A DNA stretch of 13,873 nt from NCBI GenBank assembly GCA_028703035.1, contig JAQVNR010000007.1:1-13873 (forward strand). Reading direction: 5' to 3'. Below the pieces are notes generated by a model, which made no database searches, was not told the origin of the DNA, and worked only from the letters and a program-made list of their open reading frames with translations. The translations under genes were made by a program, and so were the position numbers. The stretch is from Bacilli bacterium. Lineage in GTDB: Bacteria > Bacillota_I > Bacilli_A > RF39 > UBA660. Below are positions 5,635 to 13,366 of the stretch, piece by piece; position 1 is the first letter of the stretch; the number at the start of each line of letters is the position of its first letter.

Positions 5635-6062
5635 GTGTTACTTTTGTAAGGAAAAAACGAAATTTTTTCCTTAGGAAGGGTATATACTAATTTAATCATA
5701 AATATAACTTAATATTGCTATTAATAAAAACGGAAATAAAAATTTTACTTCAATATATCTTAGTAGAAGGACAACAATTAAAAGTCCTCAAAGTCAAGAA
5801 ATTAATTGTTATGATGTAGAAAGATTATTATGTAATATTTTCGACCTCTGCTAACTTATGGAATTAGATTGACTTAGATTATAAGAAAAAATTTATCAAA
5901 ACGATTTATATCTGAAATTAAAGATAAATGATTAAGAAAGCTTTACTAGGAGATTGCTAAAATCTTTGTATAATGGTTATCTCTACATATATCATTTGGT
6001 ATATGATAAGTTTTAAATTTTGATTTAAAAGATTATAAAACAGTCTTAGGAGGTGGATTAAA
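5635..6062 (+). other. Gene-poor stretch upstream of rhuM
   Basis: About 430 bases with no gene I recognise. A perfect 11-bp stem (TAAGGAAAAAA 5647-5657 with 5663-5673, CGAAA loop) lies near the start. An open fragment of about 48 codons (roughly 5711-5857, containing YLSRRTTIKSPQSQ) has no start or ribosome binding site and ends at TAA; it may be a remnant of a lost gene. A TATAAT at 5969-5974 lacks a convincing -35. A ribosome binding site for rhuM closes the stretch (AGGAGGTG, 6048-6055). Confidence 0.5.
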
Positions 6063-6701
6063 TTGAAAGAAATACAAAAAAAAGAACAAAACAAAATAGT
6101 ACTTTATCAAGATGATATAAAGAATGTTATGATAAGTGTTATTTATAATAATGAAGATTTTTGGCTTACACAAGCAACTATTGCTGAATTATTTGCTGTG
6201 CAAAGACCTGCTATTACTAAACATTTGAAAAATATCTTTGAAAGTGGAGAACTTTTGAAGGAGTCAGTATGTTCCATTTTGGAACATACTGCAAGAGATA
6301 ATAAGAATTATCAGACAGAATACTATAGTTTAGATGCAATTATTGCAGTTGGATATAGGGTTAATTCCAAAGAGGCAACAAAGTTTAGAATTTGGGCTAC
6401 AAAAACATTGAAAGAATATATAAAAAAAGGATTTGTCTTAAATGATGATATGCTTAAAAATGGTAAGAAGTTTGGTAAAGATTACTTTGATGAATTATTA
6501 GAAAGAATTAGAGATATTCGTACAAGTGAAAGAAGAGCATATCAGAAAATTACTGATATATTTGAAACTTGTAGTGCTGACTATAATAAAAATAGTGATG
6601 AAACTAAAACATTCTATAAAATAGTTCAAAATAAACTTAATTTTGCAGTTACTGGTGAAACTGCTAACTTAAGGAGCGAAAGCTCTTTTTTATTACCATA
6701 A
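6063..6701 (+). CDS. rhuM: RhuM-family protein, C-terminally truncated
   Basis: A 212-residue protein matching the N-terminal two thirds of the RhuM (virulence RhuM) family, which normally has about 330 residues. Recognisable parts: a helix-turn-helix-like segment (FWLTQATIAELFAVQRPAITKHLKNIFESGEL), then SVCSILEHTA, YYSLDAIIAVGYRVNS and FRIWATKTLKEYIKKGFVLND, all family hallmarks, ending NKLNFAVTGETA. After that the family sequence stops and ten unrelated residues lead to TAA, encoded over a terminator hairpin, so the C-terminus was lost by rearrangement. The start is TTG 6063, 7 nt after AGGAGGTG. RhuM proteins occur on genomic islands and prophages, often beside restriction systems; their biochemical role is not settled. 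This copy may be non-functional. Confidence 0.85.
   Translation: MKEIQKKEQNKIVLYQDDIKNVMISVIYNNEDFWLTQATIAELFAVQRPAITKHLKNIFESGELLKESVCSILEHTARDNKNYQTEYYSLDAIIAVGYRVNSKEATKFRIWATKTLKEYIKKGFVLNDDMLKNGKKFGKDYFDELLERIRDIRTSERRAYQKITDIFETCSADYNKNSDETKTFYKIVQNKLNFAVTGETANLRSESSFLLP
6265..6291 (+). repeat. Perfect 11-bp inverted repeat inside rhuM
   Basis: CAGTATGTTCC (6265-6275) faces its exact reverse complement (6281-6291) across ATTTT, within the codons for SVCSILEHTA. It could form an RNA hairpin or be an operator for autoregulation, or it may be a by-product of the conserved protein sequence. Confidence 0.75.
6671..6692 (+). terminator. Intrinsic terminator at the truncated end of rhuM
   Basis: AAGGAGC (6671-6677) pairs with GCTCTTT (6682-6688) across a GAAA tetraloop, with one G-T pair, and a run of T's follows. 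It lies inside the last codons of rhuM, exactly where family similarity ends, so it was probably brought in by the event that truncated the gene. Confidence 0.75.
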
Positions 6702-6738
6702 ATTATATTAATGATAATATAAATAAATGTTTTTTTCA

Positions 6739-6767
6739 TTTACTATATACAACCAAGTTGATATAAT
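6739..6767 (+). promoter_or_regulatory. Candidate sigma-A promoter of the restriction endonuclease gene
   Basis: TTTACT (6739-6744) and a consensus TATAAT (6762-6767) are 17 bases apart, 24 bases before the ATG at 6791. The GAGG ribosome binding site is at 6781-6784. The rhuM terminator upstream makes a separate promoter here likely. Confidence 0.55.
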
Positions 6768-6790
6768 TAATTTATTAAGCGAGGTTCATT

Positions 6791-8533
6791 ATGGCTAAAT
6801 TATGGAGTTTTTCCACAACCTTAAGAAGTCCAGAAAGGATTATGGATTTTTTAAAAATATTTAAAATTATAGAAAATAAAAAATGGGATAAAGAATCTCA
6901 AATGAATTTTCAAATATTGCTAATCAAACATCGAAAATATAAGCCAGAGATAAGAGGGCTTAGTGATAAAAATATTAGTGTTTTAGAAGATGTTTCTCAT
7001 GAAATGACTTTTCAAGAAGCAAAAGAAATCTTTGTAGAAAAAAATTATCAGGATCCCCCAATGAGGGGAAGAACCTCATTTTCTCCTTTAAAAGAATTGG
7101 GTCTTGCTTACATTGATGATAAAAATAATATTAAAATATCTAGCCTTGGAAATATGTTGTTAAATGAAAAGTTGAGTTTTGAGTTTTTCTTTATGATGTG
7201 GGCACTCAAGTGGCAGTATCCCAATCCCATTACTAGTAGTTTTAATGAGGGGTATAACATAGCGCCATTAATAGGTACAATAAAATTAATATTATTAGTA
7301 AATCAAAAATGGTCTGAAATGGGAAATAAACCAGTAGGCATAAGTAAAAATGAGTTTTCAATTTTTGCTTTAAGTTTAATTAATATTAATGATATTGAAA
7401 AGTGGGCTGATAAATTAATTAAATATAGAATTCAAAATCAGTCAATTCCCGTGAAGGATAAACAAAGTTTTTATTCCTCGTATATTGAAGCTAATTTAAG
7501 TGAGTATACTAATGCAAGCATTAAGAATATTAAAGATTATTCAGATAATGTTATTAGATATTTTTCACTAACAAATTTAATAAAAAAAAGAGGTAATGGC
7601 TATTATGTTGATGTTGCATCATCAAGAATGAATTTAATCTTACAACTACTTGATGTTTGTGATGCAAAAGCAAAATGTTTTGATTCTCAAATAAAATATA
7701 TAGAATATTTAAATGATTTAAATGTACCAAATATTGAAAATTTTACTGATGAAATTAGAATTAATTATATCAGTGAAATATCAAATTTAATAGATAAGAA
7801 CAATTTATCTTTAGACATTAATTTTAAAGATTTAAATATTCAAGAATTAACCATATTTAGAAAGAAATTACTTTTCAAACTTGAAAAAAATAACTATGAT
7901 AATATAGAGTCTATATCTAATTTAATAGGGGATTTAGAACATTTCAGAGATTTAGATATTCCTCCATCACTAGCACTTGAAAAATTAGTGTCATCGGCAC
8001 TTATTGCATTAAATGATGCTCTTGAAATTAAACCCAACTATTCATCTGATGATGATAATAATATTTTATTTACAGCTGGTGCTGGAAAACCAGATATTGA
8101 ATGCTATTATGAAGAATTTAACTTTATTTGCGAGGTCACTGCTTTAGTTAGTAGAAATCAGTGGTTTAACGAAGGGCAACCAGTTATGCGACATTTAAAA
8201 GAGTTTATAGAGGAACGTAATGAGATAAAAACATATTGTTTGTTTATAGCTCCTAAAATACATCAAGACACCTTAAATACATATTGGTATGCAGTTAAAT
8301 ATGAGTATGAAGGAATGAAGATGAATATTATTCCTTTATCGCTAAAAAGATTCTTAGAAATAATATATGCTTTTAAAAAAATAAAACAAAATGGTTTATC
8401 ATTTAAAAGAAAAGATTTACTAGAATTATTTGATAAGATATGTGATGTTGAAAAAATCACTTCTTCAACTGATTGGTGGAGGCATATTAATCAGACATTT
8501 GAGGAATGGAAAAAAAGTCTGCTTAATTTTTAA
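6791..8533 (+). CDS. AlwI-family type IIS restriction endonuclease
   Basis: A 580-residue cytoplasmic endonuclease. The N-terminus (KLWSFSTTLRSPERIMDFLK) is characteristic of the AlwI family, whose relatives AlwI (GGATC) and MlyI/PleI (GAGTC) bind short asymmetric sites and cut at a fixed distance. Parts: N-terminal DNA-recognition region with winged-helix-like segments (residues 1 to about 290), a helical linker, and a C-terminal PD-(D/E)xK-type nuclease near residue 430. There GKPDIECYY is followed about ten residues on by FICEVT, a variant in which the usual Lys is Thr. The length suits the family. The next gene, a fused adenine methyltransferase, supports the assignment. Exact site specificity cannot be read from the sequence. 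The gene has its own candidate promoter. Confidence 0.85.
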   Translation: MAKLWSFSTTLRSPERIMDFLKIFKIIENKKWDKESQMNFQILLIKHRKYKPEIRGLSDKNISVLEDVSHEMTFQEAKEIFVEKNYQDPPMRGRTSFSPLKELGLAYIDDKNNIKISSLGNMLLNEKLSFEFFFMMWALKWQYPNPITSSFNEGYNIAPLIGTIKLILLVNQKWSEMGNKPVGISKNEFSIFALSLININDIEKWADKLIKYRIQNQSIPVKDKQSFYSSYIEANLSEYTNASIKNIKDYSDNVIRYFSLTNLIKKRGNGYYVDVASSRMNLILQLLDVCDAKAKCFDSQIKYIEYLNDLNVPNIENFTDEIRINYISEISNLIDKNNLSLDINFKDLNIQELTIFRKKLLFKLEKNNYDNIESISNLIGDLEHFRDLDIPPSLALEKLVSSALIALNDALEIKPNYSSDDDNNILFTAGAGKPDIECYYEEFNFICEVTALVSRNQWFNEGQPVMRHLKEFIEERNEIKTYCLFIAPKIHQDTLNTYWYAVKYEYEGMKMNIIPLSLKRFLEIIYAFKKIKQNGLSFKRKDLLELFDKICDVEKITSSTDWWRHINQTFEEWKKSLLNF

Positions 8534-8558
8534 AAAAAGAGTTGTTATATCTTTTTTT
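8532..8558 (+). terminator. Weak A/T-stem hairpin between endonuclease and methyltransferase genes
   Basis: AAAAAAAGA (8532-8540) pairs with TCTTTTTTT (8550-8558), followed by more T's. The stem is nearly all A-T, so termination would be partial. The 77-base gap may also hold a promoter for the methyltransferase, but no well-spaced -35/-10 pair is clear; TATGAT at 8581-8586 is the best -10. Confidence 0.35.
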
Positions 8559-8610
8559 TTTTGTTAAAATTATATCAGGATATGATGCCTAAAATGGAAA
8601 TGAGGTTTAA

Positions 8611-10578
8611 ATGAAAAAAATCAAAATAAATAATAGAAGATATATTGGAAGTAAGTACAGGATGCTAAATCAAATTTCCGAAGTAATTAAAAAAGAAAAA
8701 ATTGAGTTTTCTTCTTTTTTAGATTTATTTGGTGGGACAGGTATTGTTGGTGATTTTTTTAATGATGGAAAAACAAAAGTGTTAGTCAATGATTTTTTAA
8801 AGTCCAATTATTTATCATACTTAGCCTGGTTTGGTAGCCAGAGTTTTGATAAGAATAAAATCAGAAAAATAATGGAGGACTATAATAGTTTAGTAATTAA
8901 AGAAGATAATTATTTTTCTCTTAATTTTTCTGATACTTATTTTAGTGCTGATAATTGTAAAAAAATTGGCTTTATAAGAGAGGATATTGAAAATAAATAT
9001 TTAAATAATGAAATTAATGTTCGGGAAAGAGCAATTTTAATCACGTCACTCCTTTATGCTATGGATAAAATTGCTAATACAGTTGGGCATTATGATGCCT
9101 ATAGAAAAACAGGTGATTTAAATAGAGATTTAGAAATGTGTATCTTAGACTTAAAATCTAATAAAAACAATAAGTATAATCAAATTTTTAACGATGATTC
9201 AAACGAACTAGTTAAGAATATTAAAGCTGATGTTGTTTATATTGATCCCCCATATAATTCAAGACAGTATTCTGATGCATATCACTTACTTGAAAATGTT
9301 GCAACCTGGGAAAAAAAGGAAGTTTTTGGTGTTGCTAAGAAAATAGAGCGAGATAATATTAAAAGTAAATATTGTTTAGTCTCAGCACCACTTGCGTTTA
9401 AAGATTTGATTGAAAATATTAATGCTAAGTATATTATTGTATCTTATAATAACATGGGAACTAAAGGTGCGAGTAGGTCTCAGGCTAAAATTTCTGATGA
9501 AGAAATCTTAGCAATCCTTAGAAATATAGGCTCAGTTAAAACTTATGAAATTGGTTATAATCAATTTACTACCGGGAAAACAAATGTAAAAGACCACAAG
9601 GAAAGACTTTTTGTTTGTAAAGTAGGAGAATCTGTAAAACCTTTGATTACGAAAGCAAACAATAAAAGTAAAAAGGTGAAGTCCCCACTAAATTATACAG
9701 GAGGAAAATACAAAATTTTAGAACAGTTAAAACCTATCTTTCCCAAAAATGTAGATTTATTTGTCGATTTATTTTCCGGTGGTTCTAATGTAGGAGTTAA
9801 TATAGAAGCTAAAAGAATTGTTTGTGTTGATAAACAGAAAGAAATAATTAGAGTGATGGAGATTTTTAAAAAATATGAAGATGGATATATTATTGATAAA
9901 TTAGAAAAAATTATTAAAAAATATGAGTTAAGTAATTCGCTATATAATGGATATAAAGCTTATAATTGTAGTAGTGATAAAGGACTAGGTCCATATAATA
10001 AAAACAAATATATGTGTTTAAGAAATGATTATAATAGTTTAATTGATGATACTGCAGAAAAAGATTTCTTATTTTTAACACTTGTTATTTATGGATTTAA
10101 TAATCAAATTAGATTTAATTCAAATGGAGAATTTAATATGCCAGTTGGTAAAAGAGATTTAAATAACTCATTAAGAAAAAATTTAAAGGAATTTATATTA
10201 CAATTAAAAACAAAAAACATCGAGTTTGTTAACTCAGATTTTAGAGAGTTTGCTATTGAAACAGTTGATAATACTTTTGTATATTGTGATCCCCCATATT
10301 TTTTAGGAACAGCTAGTTATAACGAAAATGGTGGATGGACTGAGCAAGATGAGTTAGATTTACTTAATTATTTATTTATTTTAGATAGTAAAGGAATAAA
10401 ATTTGCTTTATCTAATGTAATTGAACATAAAGGATATAGACACGGAATCTTAGAAACATGGATAAAAAAGCATGGTTACAAAATTCATTATATAGAAAGT
10501 AATTATAATAACTCTAATTATCAGAAAAAAAATGAAAAAGATTATAAAACTATAGAAATTTTAGTAACTAACTATTAA
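8611..10578 (+). CDS. Fused two-domain D12-class adenine DNA methyltransferase
   Basis: A 655-residue protein made of two N6-adenine methyltransferases in tandem. The N-terminal half has RRYIGSKYRM, the SAM-binding DLFGGTG (38-44) and the catalytic DPPY (212-215). The C-terminal half begins near SPLNYTGGKYK and has DLFSGGSN (386-393) and DPPY (560-563). Both active sites look intact. The layout resembles M.FokI, where each half methylates one strand of an asymmetric site. That is what an AlwI-type recognition sequence needs for protection, so this is almost certainly the cognate methylase of the preceding endonuclease. GAGG at 8602-8605 is the ribosome binding site. Which half serves which strand cannot be told. 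Confidence 0.93.
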   Translation: MKKIKINNRRYIGSKYRMLNQISEVIKKEKIEFSSFLDLFGGTGIVGDFFNDGKTKVLVNDFLKSNYLSYLAWFGSQSFDKNKIRKIMEDYNSLVIKEDNYFSLNFSDTYFSADNCKKIGFIREDIENKYLNNEINVRERAILITSLLYAMDKIANTVGHYDAYRKTGDLNRDLEMCILDLKSNKNNKYNQIFNDDSNELVKNIKADVVYIDPPYNSRQYSDAYHLLENVATWEKKEVFGVAKKIERDNIKSKYCLVSAPLAFKDLIENINAKYIIVSYNNMGTKGASRSQAKISDEEILAILRNIGSVKTYEIGYNQFTTGKTNVKDHKERLFVCKVGESVKPLITKANNKSKKVKSPLNYTGGKYKILEQLKPIFPKNVDLFVDLFSGGSNVGVNIEAKRIVCVDKQKEIIRVMEIFKKYEDGYIIDKLEKIIKKYELSNSLYNGYKAYNCSSDKGLGPYNKNKYMCLRNDYNSLIDDTAEKDFLFLTLVIYGFNNQIRFNSNGEFNMPVGKRDLNNSLRKNLKEFILQLKTKNIEFVNSDFREFAIETVDNTFVYCDPPYFLGTASYNENGGWTEQDELDLLNYLFILDSKGIKFALSNVIEHKGYRHGILETWIKKHGYKIHYIESNYNNSNYQKKNEKDYKTIEILVTNY

Positions 10579-10592
10579 GTAAAGTTAGATAA

Positions 10593-10913
10593 CTAATAGA
10601 TAAACAAATAATTCTTGATAGTGATGTGGCTATCTATATGGTTATGAAACAAAACACATTAATCAAACTGTAAAAAGAAATGTGAAAAGATTTCCAGAAA
10701 AATTTTGCTTTCGATTAACTTTAAAGGAATATGATAAACTTATGAATATCGACAATAATAAAAGAGGCAGTAATATAAAATATTTACCATACGTTTTTAC
10801 AAAAGCAAGGTATAGCAATGTTAAGTGGTTTATTAAAAAATGATATTGCTATTGGTATAAATATTATGAATACTTTTGTAAAAATGCATAATATATTTAA
10901 AACTGGAGGTTAA
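10593..10913 (+). pseudogene. ORF6N-domain protein pseudogene (two frameshifts)
   Basis: Three reading frames together spell an ORF6N domain, the DNA-binding or antirepressor-like domain of phage and island proteins. IDKQIILDSDVA comes first. After a one-base loss near 10630, YLYGYETKHINQTVKRNVKRFPEKF through KYLPYVFT follows. After a second loss near 10806, QGIAMLSGLLKNDIAIGINI through KMHNIFKTGG and TAA completes it. No ATG with a ribosome binding site remains. The C-terminal region usual in this family is absent. It is a dead relic next to the restriction-modification genes. Confidence 0.85.
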
Positions 10914-10935
10914 AATTACAACTTCCAGTTTTTTT
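10899..10935 (+). terminator. Intrinsic terminator upstream of lon
   Basis: A 13-bp stem (10899-10911 with 10920-10932, one G-T pair, 8-base loop) is followed by T's. It overlaps the last codons of the ORF6N relic and separates the accessory island from lon. Confidence 0.88.
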
Positions 10936-10949
10936 GACAAAATATGACC
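10933..10949 (+). promoter_or_regulatory. Possible CtsR heat-shock operator upstream of lon
   Basis: Read on the minus strand this is GGTCATA-TTT-TGTCAAA: two direct heptads 10 bases apart, close to the CtsR consensus RGTCAAA-NAN-RGTCAAA with three mismatches. It ends 6 bases before the -35 of lon. CtsR controls clp protease genes in many Firmicutes; control of lon here is inferred. Confidence 0.45.
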
Positions 10950-10955
10950 TAATCC

Positions 10956-10984
10956 TTTACAAAACATTTTTTAAATACTATAAT
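10956..10984 (+). promoter_or_regulatory. Sigma-A promoter of lon
   Basis: TTTACA (10956-10961) and a perfect TATAAT (10979-10984) are separated by 17 bases, 29 bases before the lon start. The ribosome binding site GAGGGAGG lies at 10998-11005. Confidence 0.8.
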
Positions 10985-11013
10985 AAAACACATATCAGAG
11001 GGAGGCAGTATAT

Positions 11014-13305
11014 ATGAAAGAGAATCTACCAGTTCTTTTACTTAAAAAACTAACTATTTTGCCTCTTCAAGAAGTACGTTTAGAATTAAACAATGATCTA
11101 TCTAAAAAGATTATTGATTTAAGTAAAGAATCTTTTAATAATAAGATTCTAGTTATTTTACCAATCAATTTCTTAGAAGTATCACCGTCAGTTAAAGATT
11201 TACCAATGGTAGGAATTTTAACTTCGGTAGTTAGTAAAATAGAGCTTCCTAATGGAAATTATCGGGTTGTAATAAAAGGACTTCATAGAGTAAAGGTTCT
11301 TAATTATTTTACTTATAAAGATGATAAAAAAATTATTATCTCTAATGTTAAAAGATTGTATATCGATACTGAAGAGGGTAATGAGGCCATCTCACTTAAA
11401 AGAAAGTTAATCGAGTTTACTAAAGCATATATAAGACTTAATCCTGATGCATCAAACAGCATATCTCATAAAATTAATGAGGGTGTTTCTTTAGATGAGT
11501 TAACTGATCTTGTTGTTAATTTTATTAATCTTCCTATAAATAAAAAAACTATTTATATGAATGAGTTTAGTGAAATAGAAAGAGCTAAGAATTTAATAAG
11601 AGAATTAAATATCGAGCTTGAGGTTATTAAACTTAATAATAAACTAGATTATGAGATAAGAAATGATTTTGAGAAAGAGCAAAAAAACTATTTACTTAAA
11701 GCTAAAATTGAGAAGTTAAATGAAGAATTGGGTATATTTATTCCTAAGAAAGAAGAAGCTTCATTATATAGAGATAAAATTAATAGCTTAGATGTTAACA
11801 GCGCTATTAAAAAAGAACTATTAAGTGAACTTAAAAAGTATGAATATACTCCTGATAATAGTCCTGATTTATCTGGTATTAGATCTTATTTAGAAACTGT
11901 AATAAACCTTCCTTTTAATAAATCATCTAAAGAAGAGTTAAATACTAAAAATATTAGAATAGCTCTTGATAAAAATCATTATGGAATGAATAATATTAAA
12001 GAAAGAATCGAAGAGTATGCTGCTTTAAAAGATTTAAAGAGTGATATTACTAGTCCAATTCTTTGCTTTGTTGGTCCGCCCGGAGTTGGTAAAACAACCC
12101 TTTCGATGAGTATTAGTAAAGCTTTAAAAAGAAAGTTTTTTAAAATAAGTGTTGGGGGTCTTAATGATTCTAGTGAGCTTATTGGTCATAGAAGAACTTA
12201 TTTAGGAGCATCTCCAGGTAAAATAATTGCGGGAATTAAAAAAGTAGGGGTTGATAACCCAGTAATATTAATTGATGAAGTTGATAAAATGGTCAAAGAT
12301 TTTAAGGGAGACCCAGCATCAGTGCTTTTAGATATTTTAGATGTTAATCAAAATAAATTATTTATTGATAATTATGTTGAAGAGCCCTTTGATTTATCTA
12401 AAGTCTTATTTATTTTAACCGCAAATGATGAAGAATTAATTCCAGCTACCTTAAAAGATCGTCTTGAGATTATTTATATTGATTCTTATACTATTTATGA
12501 TAAAAAAGATATTGCTCTTAACTATTTAATTCCTAATATATTTAATAAATACGGAGCTCGAAAGATAAAAATAAAAGAAGATGTTATTCTTTATATAATT
12601 AGTAATTATACTTTAGAAAGTGGAGTAAGGGAATTAGAAAGAGTTCTTGATAAATTAATCCGCAATATTATTATTAATAAAATAACCGCTAGTAAAATAA
12701 CCTTAGAATTTGTTTCATCTGTTCTAGGAAACAAATTATATGAAACTATTTTAAAAGAGGAAATTATAGGCTGCGTTAATATTTTAGGCGCTAGTCCTTT
12801 AGGTGGAGAAATAATTAATGTGCAGTCTGCCTTAATTTCCGGTGATTCTAGTTTAACTGTTACTGGTAATGTTGGAGAAAGATTACAAGATTCGATTCAT
12901 TTAATTATTAGTTATTTAAAAAGTACTAATTATATAGATTCTAAAACATTTAAAAATAATGGTCTTCATCTTCATTTTGAATCAAATTTTAAAATTGATG
13001 GATATAGTGGTGCACTTGGGATAATATCTGGAGTAATAAGCTTAATTAATGAAAAGAAAGTTAATAATAATATAGCTTTTATTGGTAGCATAGATTTATA
13101 TGGTAATGTTTTAAAAGTAAGTAAATTAAAAGATAAAATAATTACGGCCTATAATAATGGTATTAAAACTATTTATTTACCGAAAGCTAATATTATAGAT
13201 TTAAAAGAAATACCTAAGTTTATTATTGATGATTTATCTTTAATAACAGTTTCTAAATATGATGAAGTATATAAAAAGTTGTTTTCAAACAAAAGGAAGT
13301 TATAG
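11014..13305 (+). CDS. lon: ATP-dependent Lon protease
   Basis: A 763-residue cytoplasmic AAA+ protease that degrades misfolded and regulatory proteins; length is close to E. coli Lon (784). Domains: N-terminal LON substrate-binding domain (about 1-190), coiled-coil and helical region (about 190-310), AAA+ module with Walker A GPPGVGKT (354-361) and Walker B VILIDEVDK (D421, E422), and C-terminal serine protease. The catalytic Ser is S665 in DGYSGALG, where most Lon proteins have DGPSAG. The dyad Lys is K706 in SKLKDK, where GGLKEK is usual. Both dyad residues are kept but their surroundings are divergent, so activity is likely but not certain. It has its own promoter and a possible CtsR site, fitting heat-shock control. 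A terminator overlaps the stop codon. Confidence 0.96.
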   Translation: MKENLPVLLLKKLTILPLQEVRLELNNDLSKKIIDLSKESFNNKILVILPINFLEVSPSVKDLPMVGILTSVVSKIELPNGNYRVVIKGLHRVKVLNYFTYKDDKKIIISNVKRLYIDTEEGNEAISLKRKLIEFTKAYIRLNPDASNSISHKINEGVSLDELTDLVVNFINLPINKKTIYMNEFSEIERAKNLIRELNIELEVIKLNNKLDYEIRNDFEKEQKNYLLKAKIEKLNEELGIFIPKKEEASLYRDKINSLDVNSAIKKELLSELKKYEYTPDNSPDLSGIRSYLETVINLPFNKSSKEELNTKNIRIALDKNHYGMNNIKERIEEYAALKDLKSDITSPILCFVGPPGVGKTTLSMSISKALKRKFFKISVGGLNDSSELIGHRRTYLGASPGKIIAGIKKVGVDNPVILIDEVDKMVKDFKGDPASVLLDILDVNQNKLFIDNYVEEPFDLSKVLFILTANDEELIPATLKDRLEIIYIDSYTIYDKKDIALNYLIPNIFNKYGARKIKIKEDVILYIISNYTLESGVRELERVLDKLIRNIIINKITASKITLEFVSSVLGNKLYETILKEEIIGCVNILGASPLGGEIINVQSALISGDSSLTVTGNVGERLQDSIHLIISYLKSTNYIDSKTFKNNGLHLHFESNFKIDGYSGALGIISGVISLINEKKVNNNIAFIGSIDLYGNVLKVSKLKDKIITAYNNGIKTIYLPKANIIDLKEIPKFIIDDLSLITVSKYDEVYKKLFSNKRKL

Positions 13306-13316
13306 ACTTCCTTTTA
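13291..13316 (+). terminator. Intrinsic terminator of lon overlapping its stop codon
   Basis: AAAAGGAAGT (13291-13300) pairs perfectly with ACTTCCTTTT (13306-13315) across TATAG, which contains the TAG stop. The T-rich end completes a compact terminator. Confidence 0.85.
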
Positions 13317-13366
13317 GTATTAAAAATTTATCTTTTACATATAATTTTTTAGAAAGGATTGATTAG

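Noticed and set aside
5711..5857. Small gene of about 48 codons upstream of rhuM
   Set aside because: It has no start codon with a ribosome binding site and no recognisable domain; kept only as a possible remnant in the description of the gene-poor stretch.
8263..8460. Open frame on the minus strand inside the endonuclease gene
   Set aside because: It is a shadow of a conserved coding frame, with no start context and no recognisable protein.
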